Source of the DNA: GCA-2688775 sp035288865
GTDB taxonomy: Archaea > Nanobdellota > Nanobdellia > Woesearchaeales > GW2011-AR4
Direction of reading: 5' to 3'
Length of the DNA stretch: 64,000 nt
NCBI GenBank assembly: GCA_035288865.1
Contig: DATDZA010000026.1
Location: forward strand, 9,547-73,546
The position numbers and the translations under genes were made by a program. The notes below the pieces were generated by a model that worked only from the letters and a program-made list of their open reading frames with translations, was not told the origin of the DNA and made no database searches. Below are positions 25,966-36,414 of the stretch, piece after piece (the first letter of the stretch is position 1; the number at the start of each line of letters is the position of its first letter).

Positions 25966-28180
25966 TTATTACGGTTATAATGACGAGGAGATGATACATT
26001 CTCCAGGACAATTAAAGGGCGCTTATAAGTGGGTTTGCATCGCGCTTGCATTATTATTTATTTCAATGGTGTGGTTAGCACTTGATTACAAGCTCCTGTT
26101 TGGAAAATCATGGATGTCGGATACTTACGATAACGAGGATTGGAGAACTAATGAAGGAAATTTGCACACTTTCGGAGCATGGGACTTGGAGAACCATATA
26201 TGGAAGACTGAATATATTATTAAAAATTTTCCCAATTTTAACTGGAACCCTTACTGGTATTTAGGAATGCCTCTATTAAAGTACTACCAAATCGGGTTTT
26301 ATTTTCTGCATTGGGCAGTTGTTTCTTTGACAGGTCTTGACGTCGCAAGAGCATCAATAATTTTAATAATATTTAGCCATCTTCTGGCTACATATCTTAC
26401 ATTTTTACTCTGCTATAAAGTCTCAAGAAGAATTTTGATTTCTGCCCTTTGCTCAACTTTTATCTTATCATCCACTTTCATAAGTCTAAGAAGTTATGGT
26501 TGGGAGCCGATTACTGTAGTATTCCTGTTCCTGTATCCTCTTGGTCTCTTGCTTTTTCTAAAAAACCCGCTGAAGCCCTTTAGGTTTTGGCTAATTGCGG
26601 TCCTTGGCATTTCATATTTATGCCATCCGCTCTTATGGTTTTCCCTGTGCATGACAATGGGCATCTATCTTTTATCAATTATGGTTAGAAGAAAACACCG
26701 CGACGAAAAATTGGCGCATAAGCATTACTTATTCCAGTTTTTTGCGCTCGTATTTTGCAGCATTCTTCTGGGCGCAGTTCAGTTTTTCCCCCAGATAACT
26801 TACAAGCAAGCAACTTCTGGAGCCCACATGGGGGTTAAATATCTTCCTTACTACCAGGTTCCACCTAATATAATTGAGTTGAAAGATTTTTTCTTCGATG
26901 CCGGCAACCTGAAGGGCCCAGGTCCAATAATTATGATTGCATTTTTTCTGCTTATAATATTTTCAATAATAAGTTACAGGGAAAAAAGAAAAATAGCCTC
27001 CCCAAAATTGTATAATCATGAGTTGGCAGCAGGCTTAACTTTGGTTCTTGCTACAATGGTTTTGTTTTATTACATGGAGTATTACAATATTTTTCCCATG
27101 AATATTTTACGCTCGATCCAATACCACAGAATTATTCCAGAGTTTATCATAGCAGGGGCAGTTCTTGTCGCGTCCCTTTCAAATATAGCGAACACTTCCA
27201 AAAAGAAAGTGATGTATTACACCATGATTACTGCATTTGTGCTTGCAACAGGAATTATTATTTATAATGTGCAGAGCAAATGGATTACAAGCGATTCTAT
27301 ACTTTCAAAACCAGAATTTATTAATGATAAATTTGTGGGACGCATCAGCTTTCCCTACACCGACCAAAGCCTTGCTGTAAGAAATTCATTTACATATATA
27401 CCTCAAACTTATGGTTATTATGAACAGGGCATAACAAATCCTTATTCTGACGAACTCTTTTCAGTTTCTTCGGGTTATCACAATGCAAATGTTAGCCTTA
27501 TTTATCTTAAGGCTGCAAATATAGAAAGGCTATATGTTAATACTGAGGAGGGCGACAGGGACAAGATTGTAATGTACAGGATGAATAACTCTCTAAACTT
27601 TCATTCAAACAATAATTCAAGATATTCATATTTTCAGGTGCCCCTTGAAGACGCGTCGTATGCCGAGGCGGTTGATGGCAAATTGGCAGCAGAAGTTCAA
27701 TCTTTACAGCCAAAATGCCGAGTGTTTTTTAAGGAGAAATATTGCGGAAGTTATAATGAAGAGTTTGTGAGCATTGATAAAAGTGAAATCTATTATCTTT
27801 CAGAGTATGTAAATCTTTTGGAATCATTTTATACAGCTGATGCCAACATGATAATGAAAGATCCCCAGCATTATTCAATCTTCGTCAAAAAAGCGAAAAT
27901 AGATACTGCTGTTGTTGTAAAAATGACCTATGATAAGGACTTTGTGGCATCTATTGGCAATAAGAAAGTTAAGGTTGAGCCGTTCGGTCCTTATTTTATG
28001 CTTATTACACCACAACAATCAGGGGATTACAATATTGATTTAGTTTATCACGTCAGCAGGCCAATAGTTATAGGCGCATGGGTTAGTGTTATGGTTTTTA
28101 TAGGTCTTGCTATTATATTCGGCCTTAAGCGAAAAATCAAAGCGCTAAAATTTATCAACTTTAACGATGGTGATATGTAA
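25958..28180 (+). CDS. Polytopic membrane protein, PTPS-related/YfhO-like (putative GT-C type)
   Basis: The product has about 740 residues. The proposed start is TTG 25958, preceded by AAAGGTG with 5-nt spacing and overlapping the GT2 stop; ATG 25922 is an alternative. About eleven membrane spans occupy the first two-thirds; YWYLGMPLLKYYQIGFYF in the first outside loop is the type of sequence seen in 6-pyruvoyl-tetrahydropterin-synthase-related membrane proteins and other GT-C-like proteins. A ~250-residue extracytoplasmic domain and one last span follow. It could decorate or help export the polymer. The family call is tentative, the membrane topology is clear. Confidence 0.7.
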   Translation: MGDYYGYNDEEMIHSPGQLKGAYKWVCIALALLFISMVWLALDYKLLFGKSWMSDTYDNEDWRTNEGNLHTFGAWDLENHIWKTEYIIKNFPNFNWNPYWYLGMPLLKYYQIGFYFLHWAVVSLTGLDVARASIILIIFSHLLATYLTFLLCYKVSRRILISALCSTFILSSTFISLRSYGWEPITVVFLFLYPLGLLLFLKNPLKPFRFWLIAVLGISYLCHPLLWFSLCMTMGIYLLSIMVRRKHRDEKLAHKHYLFQFFALVFCSILLGAVQFFPQITYKQATSGAHMGVKYLPYYQVPPNIIELKDFFFDAGNLKGPGPIIMIAFFLLIIFSIISYREKRKIASPKLYNHELAAGLTLVLATMVLFYYMEYYNIFPMNILRSIQYHRIIPEFIIAGAVLVASLSNIANTSKKKVMYYTMITAFVLATGIIIYNVQSKWITSDSILSKPEFINDKFVGRISFPYTDQSLAVRNSFTYIPQTYGYYEQGITNPYSDELFSVSSGYHNANVSLIYLKAANIERLYVNTEEGDRDKIVMYRMNNSLNFHSNNNSRYSYFQVPLEDASYAEAVDGKLAAEVQSLQPKCRVFFKEKYCGSYNEEFVSIDKSEIYYLSEYVNLLESFYTADANMIMKDPQHYSIFVKKAKIDTAVVVKMTYDKDFVASIGNKKVKVEPFGPYFMLITPQQSGDYNIDLVYHVSRPIVIGAWVSVMVFIGLAIIFGLKRKIKALKFINFNDGDM

Positions 28181-29434
28181 ATGACTAGCTTTGTTTGGCC
28201 CAAAAAGAGAATTTATTTTTTGATAGGGATGGTTGTCGTTTATATTGTTTTTGGAGTTTCGGTTAATTTGGCTTCCAATTCAGGTTTGATTCAAAAAGAG
28301 AAACCGACTCCGGTAGAGCATAATTTTGGAGATGTAATACCTGAGGGCATGCAGAAAAATTATGAGAAGCAACTAGAAACAGCCGAAGTATTTGTTGCAA
28401 AAAAATTACTGCAGCGAAATGGCCACATTAGATTGACTTATATTTTGTACAATAACGGGACATCCACTTATGACTATAATACAAACAGTGAGGCAATAAG
28501 CTATTATCTTCTATGGAATGCGATAGGTAAAAATAAAGAAGAATTTGACAATGCACTGGTATTTTTGGAAACTTACATGATTCATCCAGATCACAATTAC
28601 ATGATGTGGCGGTTAAACGCTTCAGAGATGCCGCAAGATGATGGAAGCAATATTGCATCCGATGCTGATTTGCGTGCGATTAAGGCGCTCCTGATTGCAG
28701 AAAAACATTGGGGCGATTTGCGATACTCCCAACTTATTGACAGGCTGTCTTTAGGAGTTGAGAAAGTTGCAATTACAAAAGATGGGCTTCTTGCACCATA
28801 TGGCGGCTCATCAGGAAAAGATTCAATCTGGACTGCCCAGGAAGTTTGGCTTTCGTATAGCGATTTCACTGTGTTTGAGAGCCTTGCAAAAAGAAGGGGT
28901 GAGCCTTGGACAACTATGAATGAAAATATGAAAAAGTTAATATTAAAATCACAACTTTACAATGGGCTTTATAATTCACAGCTAACCGAAGAAAAGAAAT
29001 TTGGAAACGGCATCGATGCAGGCGGCTATGGAATAAATTCTATGTGGATAATGATTAGAAACGCCGAAAGCCAGGATCCGGAGCTTAGGGCATCAGCGCA
29101 AAAATCACTTGACTTTTACAAGCTAAAATTTAGCCAGGACGGAGAGCTATATGCCCTCTACAGTTCAAACGGCGACGCTTTGAGCCCGTCTGATGCGCCT
29201 TGGGTTTATGCATTAGTGGGGAGAGCCGCAGTCCGCATGGAAGACGAGGAGTTTAGCAAACAAATTATTGATAAGCTCCTAAATAGCCAGGTCAATGATG
29301 AAAACTCGCAGCTTTTTGGGGCATTTCCTGAACCTGATAAAGATTTGACAAAAGTTAGCCAATTCACAATGCAAGAAAGCATCCTTACTTTGCAGGATTT
29401 TATAGACATGCAGGAAAAGTCCTCAATTAAGTAA
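28181..29434 (+). CDS. Membrane-anchored GH8-family glycanase (BcsZ/CelA-like)
   Basis: The product has 417 residues. An N-terminal signal anchor (about 12-32) puts the catalytic domain outside. GH8 landmarks: NSEAISYYLLW with the proton-donor Glu104, MMWRL, IASDADLRAIKALLIA (Asp161, Asp163) followed by KHWG, and a LSYSDFTVFESLA segment. The catalytic base is not clearly identified; the usual YDAIR-like segment reads GYGINSMW. GH8 endoglucanases accompany cellulose synthases in bacteria, where they trim the nascent chain, so this gene supports a beta-glucan product. Its ATG directly follows the previous stop. Confidence 0.78.
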   Translation: MTSFVWPKKRIYFLIGMVVVYIVFGVSVNLASNSGLIQKEKPTPVEHNFGDVIPEGMQKNYEKQLETAEVFVAKKLLQRNGHIRLTYILYNNGTSTYDYNTNSEAISYYLLWNAIGKNKEEFDNALVFLETYMIHPDHNYMMWRLNASEMPQDDGSNIASDADLRAIKALLIAEKHWGDLRYSQLIDRLSLGVEKVAITKDGLLAPYGGSSGKDSIWTAQEVWLSYSDFTVFESLAKRRGEPWTTMNENMKKLILKSQLYNGLYNSQLTEEKKFGNGIDAGGYGINSMWIMIRNAESQDPELRASAQKSLDFYKLKFSQDGELYALYSSNGDALSPSDAPWVYALVGRAAVRMEDEEFSKQIIDKLLNSQVNDENSQLFGAFPEPDKDLTKVSQFTMQESILTLQDFIDMQEKSSIK

Positions 29435-29436
29435 AA

Positions 29437-30390
29437 ATGGTAAAAAATTATTTTGTAATATTATTTATTTTTTTGACAATTATTTTTGTAGTCAACGCAC
29501 ATTTCATTGCCAGTGATCCCAAAAGCGAATATGAAATCTATCTTTTTTTTGACAACGCAAATCCGCTTTCACAAGAATCCGAAAAATTCAGAATAAACAT
29601 TTTAAATCCTGTGTCCGGGCTTCCCATCGAAACATTAGATAAAGGACACGAAAGTATTCTCCATGTTTTTATTGTCAGAAATGATTTGGATTTTTTCGAC
29701 CACATGCGCGTCGAAGATTTTGCGGACGGGCTGGAAAATAGCATATGGGGGAGCTACACATTTAATTACACATTCCCTATGGCTGGCAAATATGCTATTG
29801 CGGTCTCCTATACCCCTCATGGAATTACTTTTTTAAATTTAGAAAACGCAAGCATTGCAGGCAAGGAAACTTTGGCAGCACCTAATTATGATTTTGCTCT
29901 GGAAAAAAATTTTGATGGCTATGATATCACATTAAAACACCCAAAATACTTGGAAGCGGAAAAAGAGCATGAATTTAATTATTATATCAGGAAAAATGGG
30001 GTAGAAATTAGTGACTTGCAGCTTTACTTAGGCTCCGAAATTAATTTATTTGTGATAAAGGATGATTTATCCTCTGCTGACCTTGCCCATTCTTACGTAC
30101 CAAAGGAAACTAATGATTCCGAAGGGGCAATGCAATTATATTATGGGCCGACAGTTCCGGTTCACCTTATATTTAAGACGCCAGGAAAATATGTCTTATT
30201 TGGAGAATTCAAGCATGATGGAAAAGTAATTAAAACAAAATTTATGGTTGATGTAAAGCCTAAAATAACGAATCTAATGAATAGTGCTTATAACTATTAC
30301 GCATATGTAAATTATGTATACATAATATTGATATTGGTTGCTGCCGCTATATCTTATATCATTTGGCGCAGAATGGGGAAACCTTTATAA
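29437..30390 (+). CDS. Membrane-anchored Ig-like exoprotein (YtkA/FixH-like)
   Basis: The product has 317 residues. Signal peptide 1-22, then two beta domains; segments such as ESILHVFIVRNDLDFFDHM and FPMAGKYAIAVSYTPHG resemble YtkA-like/copper-chaperone-type beta sandwiches, repeated in the second half (FKTPGKYVLFGEFKHDGK). A single C-terminal span (about 290-310) anchors it. Last gene of the operon, 2 nt after the GH8 gene. A structural or polymer-guiding role in the secretion complex is plausible but unproven. Confidence 0.65.
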   Translation: MVKNYFVILFIFLTIIFVVNAHFIASDPKSEYEIYLFFDNANPLSQESEKFRINILNPVSGLPIETLDKGHESILHVFIVRNDLDFFDHMRVEDFADGLENSIWGSYTFNYTFPMAGKYAIAVSYTPHGITFLNLENASIAGKETLAAPNYDFALEKNFDGYDITLKHPKYLEAEKEHEFNYYIRKNGVEISDLQLYLGSEINLFVIKDDLSSADLAHSYVPKETNDSEGAMQLYYGPTVPVHLIFKTPGKYVLFGEFKHDGKVIKTKFMVDVKPKITNLMNSAYNYYAYVNYVYIILILVAAAISYIIWRRMGKPL

Positions 30391-30499
30391 ATCAATAAGT
30401 TACTCCTGTTTAATAATAACTATACTAGGTATTTTTTGAAGTACATATGATAAATACACTTATTAAATTTATTTTTCAAGGGTGGAAAGCTGAAACATC

Positions 30500-33400
30500 A
30501 TGAATGCAAATAAAGGCAATTTTTATTTTAGTGGTTTACAGAATATAATTTTGTACTCTGTACTTATAGCCTTATCGTTTGTTTTAATTTCAAGCCCTAT
30601 TTTTGCTCAAGGAAGCCAGGGAGTGATCGTAAGGGTTACAGGCTTTGATCCAGTTACTAACGTATACAATTTTTCCTGCATAACGCCAGCCAAAACGCCT
30701 GCAAGTAATATGGCAAATGAAAAGTATTTTGACATTGATCCCAATCCATCATTTTATCCAAAAAAATATAATTTAAGGTCTCCTGATGATAATGTAACAT
30801 GGCACCTTGACCCTTTAAATTTTACAGAAGAGGTCCATAGTAACGCAATGTATCACATTTATTGTGAGATACAAAATTTTACAGCGCCAAACGGTTCTCA
30901 AAATTTAGCTTCTGAATTTCATGTTGATTTGCGGACAACCCACAATCAAAAAGAGCCAAACATTTATGTAATTGATTCTGAAGGTCCGAGAGTAACGCTA
31001 AAATGTGACCCGCCGCCTGGTGTAAAAAGGTATTCCATAAATTGGAAGCTAAGGGAACGGGGAAACACTATTTCTTATCCACAACTGGCCGACAAAAGAA
31101 TTGTTAATATTACAACTCCAAGGTCTACGGCCGGATGGGATGTTGTATGCGACGTTACAGACAAAGACACAGGCAAATTTTCCACATGGGATATGCCAAT
31201 TGAGTTTTTTCCAAGTGGGCCGGCATATATTCCGACTATTGAGGGTTGCGTCGCTAACGAGCCATGCACCTGGGCCCCTAATATTAACGGAGTTCCTTTG
31301 AATGGAAGTTTAATTGTTAATGTAACTCTTAATTCATCTCCTGCGGTGGTAAACTTATACATAAATGAGGTTTTCAAGGGCACTACAACTCTCTCTGGAT
31401 TCTTAACCATACAAAACATTACACCGGGCCTTCATAATTTAGTTATTAAAAAAGCCGGTTACGAAGAGATAAGCACTTTAATTCCCATTGCATCCGGCAA
31501 AGAATTATACAGGAATTATTCCATAAGCGAGAATGTAAGTGAGCCGGTAACTTCGCAATGCTTTAATTCTGTTTCCACAATTCCAGCAAACTGCACTTCT
31601 GGAACTTTCATAACCGATTCTGCAAGTGGAAACTGTAGAACTCTGGTGTGTTCAAATGGTAGCTCGAGCATGCAGATTCTTTCATGCGACAAACCTGATA
31701 ATTTGACGACGAAACAATTTTTCGAGCTATATAAACAATCCAAAGTTGGAACGGCTGTAACTCAAATATGTATTGGAAATACGTGCATCAAAGACGGCGG
31801 ATATGCAAAAAGCGATAATTTTCCGATATGTGTGGGAAATGCAACATCGCAAGGGCCCTTTAACGGCAGTCTTAGGGTTTCGACGAATCCAAATCTTGCT
31901 GACATATATCTTAACGGCGCCTTTATAGATAACTCCGGGCTTATTGGTTTGCTAACCATTAATAATTTAATTCCGGGAAATTATCAATTGCTTGTGAATA
32001 AGACGGACTATAAACCCAATTTAAGCCAGGTAATAATTGCAGCCGGTCAGCTTAAGGATGTTCAAATAAATTTAGTCCCAGAATCTTCACCGTCCAATAC
32101 AACTGAAAATAATGCAACTAACTCAACAAATACGAACGTTACAACAAATGTAACTACAGTTTGTTTTTCTTCATTATCGACCTTGCCAGTAAATTGCAGC
32201 GGGGGAATTATTATGCAAAATGGATCTTCTGGCAACGGCAGAACAATTGTATGCACAAACGGGACAGACAGCATGAAAGTTCAGGGATGGGAAAAGCCAG
32301 ACAGCGGTGTAAAACAATATTTTGATTTGTATAAGCAATCGCAAGTTGGTTCAACAAAATTCCAGATATGCATAGGCACAACTTGCATTAAAGACGGCGG
32401 ATACGCAAAAAGCACGAATTATCCAATATGCATGAATCAAACAACACAAACGAACCCAACACCCCCCGTATCAATTCAAAATGCATCTTTAAATATTACA
32501 ACAGTCCCATCAATAGCTGACGTTTATTTAAACGCAGTACTATTAGGAACAACTGATTCGAGCGGAAATTTAATAGTTAAAAATATTACACCAGGAAACT
32601 ATAATTTAATGGTAAAAAAATCAAATTACATTGATAACAGCAGCTCAATAATATTAAATCCGGGACAAAATTTATCGCTGAATAGAACTTTGGCTCAGAG
32701 TACGAATAATCCTGTAAATGTAGATTCTTCAAAAGAAGTATTTGTTAGAATTGTGTCAGCAGATCCAGCAACGAGAACATACACTTTTAGCTGCAGGACC
32801 TATCCTGAAACTCCATTTGTTAAGGACTGGTTTATACGGCCGGATGATGGTGATAGTTTTTTTGACGATCCTGAAGAGAATATAACCCAAGATCTGCCTT
32901 CAAATGAATTCTTCACTTATACATTCAAGAATAACACGTTTTATCATATTAGTTGCCTTGTAGTTAATAGCTCAAATTTTAGTGATGTTGAAAGAGGAGA
33001 TGTTCATATCGACCTAAGAAATTATTCATGGAATCCGCAAGTTGTCCCTCTAAGCGGAGACGGATTAACTGCTTCATACGAATGCAGATATAACAGTTCA
33101 GATTATAATGTAGAATGGCAAATGTTTAATGCTGAAACCAATCAGTATAGCCAATTGGGTACAAATAAGATAATAACTTCAACAGTACCGACCTCCGGAA
33201 ATTATGATTATTTTTGTAACGTTAACGGGCAGAGTTTTAGGACAGGTTTGCCAATTGAATACTTCGACCAGGGAGCTCCTTATTTCCCGGATAAATTTGG
33301 AATTCCAGATGGAATAAAGCATGTATGGGTAAGAAATAATACAGCAAACAAACATAGTAAAGAACCAGTTATTGTAAGAGTTACAAATTATAACTCCACT

Positions 33401-36337
33401 AAAAGAAATTATTCATTCTCATGCAACGTTGCAGTAAATGGTTTTACGACTCAAAAGCATTGGACTATAAGGGCAGGAGTTCCACAAGCTGATGCTCTAT
33501 TTGACACTGAATCAAATCAAATATCGTATATATTAAATAAGGACGTTCTATATCATATTGGATGTGAAATTAACAATATCTCGAATTTCTCTCATGTTAT
33601 CAGGGGAGATTTTCACGTTGAAAGAACTCTTCAAAGAAATTTTAGTTTGCCTGAAATCAACGTGCTTGATTCGAATGGATTATATTCAAGGCTTCAATGC
33701 AATCTTCCGACAAATATAACAAATTATGATTTGAGATGGAGATTAATTAATTACGAGCTGGATAATGAATTAAGCCAGTTTAATAATAAATTAGTCATAA
33801 ATTATACATTACCGTACGCCGGCTTATGGGATTATTCATGTATAGTTGACAACTTGGATGATTCAAATATACCGGAACAAATGATTTATCCAATAGAATA
33901 TTTCGATTCTGGTCCAGCTTATGTTCCAAATGAAAACGGTTGTGTTCCAAATGAGCCATGTCCATGGAAAAATCAAAACAATCAATCTAATGCAACAGGA
34001 ACAAACACCCCACCTCAAGCACCAACTTGGCTTGAACCTTCACAGAATAAGATGAATATGGATCCTGTAGATTTCCACATACATGTATTTCCAATGGTGG
34101 ATGTAGAAAATGATGCCCATGTAGCTAGTGATTTTGAGATTTGGGATAATGAGTCAAACCAAAGAGTTTGGAGTTCACTGTACAATAAAGTTATACGAGA
34201 GCATATACATAATGCTGATGGAACATTTGAAGGGAGTTTATCAGGCAATAACAAATTACTTTCAAACCATAGCTATCAAGTAAGAGCACGGTTTTATGAA
34301 AACGCGCCGATAAATAACATTAGCAATTGGAGTGAATGGAGATATTTCAAAACTAAGGCTCCATTTACCATTTCAAGTAATTTTAGCTGGACTGCCCAGC
34401 CTGGATATAAGATAGAGAAAGTTGCGTCCAACATTAGCTTTCCAGTAAATATCTATATGGCGCCTGACCTCTATTCACATCTTCCAGAAGGGGAACAACC
34501 GCTTCTTTACGTAACTCAGCTTTACGGCCAAATTGGAATGATCAAGAAAAACGGACAATATGTTCCCTATGCCACAAATTTATTGAATTATCCACCAGGT
34601 GTACTTCCAGGAACTGGTGAATCTGGAGTCGTAGGATTGTATGTTGATGATTTAACAGGTGACCTTTTCGTGAGTTTGGTTTATATGACCCCTAATGGTG
34701 TATTGAGGGGAAAAGTCGTTAAGTTCGTGACAAACAATGATGGAAACACTTTCGTAAATAACATGACCATACTTAACAACATATCAGTTGATTTTTCACA
34801 TCAAGTACAAAGCATAACAAGAGGTCCTGACGGAAAGCTATATTTGAATACAGGAGACGCAAATACGCTAACTAATTATACATTAGGAGAAGGCACTAGC
34901 CTCAGCGCGACTAAGGATGTGACACAACTACAAGGCAAGGTCTTGAGATTCAATGAAGATGGTAGTATACCTGTTGACAATCCATATCCAGGAACATATA
35001 CTTATGCAGGAGGCTTTAGAAATCCTTTTGGGGCAGCTTGGCGCCCTGTAGCTAATGAGCTTTTTGTCACAAACAATGGAGCTGATTCAAATGATGGTAT
35101 CTATCAAGTTAAACCTGGCGATATTTATGGGCATTGCTGCGATACAGCAACTGGAACTTGGCATCTTTGGCCTAACACCACCGCTCCAACCCAAGCTGTA
35201 TTCAATCCTGGAATTGTTGGATTTCCGCACGATACTCATGGCAATTTATTTGTAGCTTTGTCCGGACCGACTTATAAAGAAGGACCCGACCCTGAAGGTA
35301 AAAAGATAGTCAAATTTACTTTTCAACCAAATGGAAGTCGTGGAACTGTTGAAGATTTTGTTGTTTATACAGGAACAGGCTATAGCGCCCCTATTGGTCT
35401 TGCTTTTGGTGAAGATGGGTTATATTTTACAGATATTTATGGAAAATTAGGAATAACTGATTGGCCAGTTACAAGCGGAAATATTTTTAGAGTTGTTCTT
35501 GGAGATCAAACAGAAGATCCAGACCCTACAACTACATTTATTGCAGCATTGGCGCCGAAACCATGGTATCCAAAATATCTTGATGTTGTATGGGAATGCA
35601 AGACAAGTGGAGGGAGCGGCAGTTACTCATACAGTTATTATTTTGGGGATGGGCAAACTCAGCTGAACTATAATCAAGATAATACAGAACATATCTATTC
35701 TGCGTCAGGAACTTACGCTGCAAATTGCAGTGTTTTCGATTTAATTACATTCAAAACAACTATCGCAAAAAATACAATAACCCTACAATCAAATTCACCT
35801 CCCCCTCCTCCATCAACCCAAGCAAATGGCTCACTTCAAGTTAATTCAATACCCAACTTTACAAATATATTCCTTGACAATGTGCCTAAGGGGTTTACTG
35901 ACGTAAACGGACAATTGTTACTTAAAGACCTCCTACCACAAAATTATAATTTAAAACTTACAAAAACTAATTATCAAGACTCTTCATCAATAATTAACAT
36001 ATTATCAAACCAGACTTTGATATTTAATGTAACTCTTAACAAAGTGAGTAGTTCGAATTGTTATTCAAGTGTTGTTGACATACCTCAGAGTTCCATATCT
36101 TGTGCAGGGGGTACGATAACAACTGACAATCCAAGTGGCAGTTGCAGGACACTAATATGCAGCGACAGTGGAAACAGCATGCAGGTAATGGCATGCAACA
36201 AGCCCGACTCAGGAGATCCGTTAAATTTTGAGATGTACAAGCAAGGAACTACCGGAAGCGGCATCACGCAGATATGCATAGGAACAACATGTATAGCCGA
36301 TGGCGGATATGCCAAAAGTTCTGATTTGTGTACTTGA
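30500..36337 (+). CDS. Giant secreted multidomain protein with PEGA, cysteine-rich and sugar-dehydrogenase-like domains
   Basis: The product has 1945 residues with a signal peptide (1-36) and no membrane anchor. Domain order (approximate residues): VIVRV module 1 (41-258), PEGA (266-344), Cys domain (354-446), PEGA (453-529), Cys domain (554-645), PEGA (660-733), modules 2 and 3 (747-933, 955-1157), fibronectin-like (1169-1290), a soluble glucose/sorbosone-dehydrogenase-like beta-propeller (1294-1667; HQVQSITRGPDGKLYLNTGD, LQGKVLRFNEDG, GGFRNPFGAAW), PKD-like (1684-1764), PEGA (1775-1850), Cys domain (1853-1945). The propeller may bind PQQ and oxidise or bind sugars. Position after the exopolysaccharide operon suggests a polymer-binding surface protein. 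Confidence 0.82.
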   Translation: MNANKGNFYFSGLQNIILYSVLIALSFVLISSPIFAQGSQGVIVRVTGFDPVTNVYNFSCITPAKTPASNMANEKYFDIDPNPSFYPKKYNLRSPDDNVTWHLDPLNFTEEVHSNAMYHIYCEIQNFTAPNGSQNLASEFHVDLRTTHNQKEPNIYVIDSEGPRVTLKCDPPPGVKRYSINWKLRERGNTISYPQLADKRIVNITTPRSTAGWDVVCDVTDKDTGKFSTWDMPIEFFPSGPAYIPTIEGCVANEPCTWAPNINGVPLNGSLIVNVTLNSSPAVVNLYINEVFKGTTTLSGFLTIQNITPGLHNLVIKKAGYEEISTLIPIASGKELYRNYSISENVSEPVTSQCFNSVSTIPANCTSGTFITDSASGNCRTLVCSNGSSSMQILSCDKPDNLTTKQFFELYKQSKVGTAVTQICIGNTCIKDGGYAKSDNFPICVGNATSQGPFNGSLRVSTNPNLADIYLNGAFIDNSGLIGLLTINNLIPGNYQLLVNKTDYKPNLSQVIIAAGQLKDVQINLVPESSPSNTTENNATNSTNTNVTTNVTTVCFSSLSTLPVNCSGGIIMQNGSSGNGRTIVCTNGTDSMKVQGWEKPDSGVKQYFDLYKQSQVGSTKFQICIGTTCIKDGGYAKSTNYPICMNQTTQTNPTPPVSIQNASLNITTVPSIADVYLNAVLLGTTDSSGNLIVKNITPGNYNLMVKKSNYIDNSSSIILNPGQNLSLNRTLAQSTNNPVNVDSSKEVFVRIVSADPATRTYTFSCRTYPETPFVKDWFIRPDDGDSFFDDPEENITQDLPSNEFFTYTFKNNTFYHISCLVVNSSNFSDVERGDVHIDLRNYSWNPQVVPLSGDGLTASYECRYNSSDYNVEWQMFNAETNQYSQLGTNKIITSTVPTSGNYDYFCNVNGQSFRTGLPIEYFDQGAPYFPDKFGIPDGIKHVWVRNNTANKHSKEPVIVRVTNYNSTKRNYSFSCNVAVNGFTTQKHWTIRAGVPQADALFDTESNQISYILNKDVLYHIGCEINNISNFSHVIRGDFHVERTLQRNFSLPEINVLDSNGLYSRLQCNLPTNITNYDLRWRLINYELDNELSQFNNKLVINYTLPYAGLWDYSCIVDNLDDSNIPEQMIYPIEYFDSGPAYVPNENGCVPNEPCPWKNQNNQSNATGTNTPPQAPTWLEPSQNKMNMDPVDFHIHVFPMVDVENDAHVASDFEIWDNESNQRVWSSLYNKVIREHIHNADGTFEGSLSGNNKLLSNHSYQVRARFYENAPINNISNWSEWRYFKTKAPFTISSNFSWTAQPGYKIEKVASNISFPVNIYMAPDLYSHLPEGEQPLLYVTQLYGQIGMIKKNGQYVPYATNLLNYPPGVLPGTGESGVVGLYVDDLTGDLFVSLVYMTPNGVLRGKVVKFVTNNDGNTFVNNMTILNNISVDFSHQVQSITRGPDGKLYLNTGDANTLTNYTLGEGTSLSATKDVTQLQGKVLRFNEDGSIPVDNPYPGTYTYAGGFRNPFGAAWRPVANELFVTNNGADSNDGIYQVKPGDIYGHCCDTATGTWHLWPNTTAPTQAVFNPGIVGFPHDTHGNLFVALSGPTYKEGPDPEGKKIVKFTFQPNGSRGTVEDFVVYTGTGYSAPIGLAFGEDGLYFTDIYGKLGITDWPVTSGNIFRVVLGDQTEDPDPTTTFIAALAPKPWYPKYLDVVWECKTSGGSGSYSYSYYFGDGQTQLNYNQDNTEHIYSASGTYAANCSVFDLITFKTTIAKNTITLQSNSPPPPPSTQANGSLQVNSIPNFTNIFLDNVPKGFTDVNGQLLLKDLLPQNYNLKLTKTNYQDSSSIINILSNQTLIFNVTLNKVSSSNCYSSVVDIPQSSISCAGGTITTDNPSGSCRTLICSDSGNSMQVMACNKPDSGDPLNFEMYKQGTTGSGITQICIGTTCIADGGYAKSSDLCT

Positions 36338-36414
36338 CTAAGTATTAAGTTAATGGAACAACCGTAACCAAGAAAACTACTTTTAGAATATTTAACTAAT
36401 TGTGATAAAATTAT

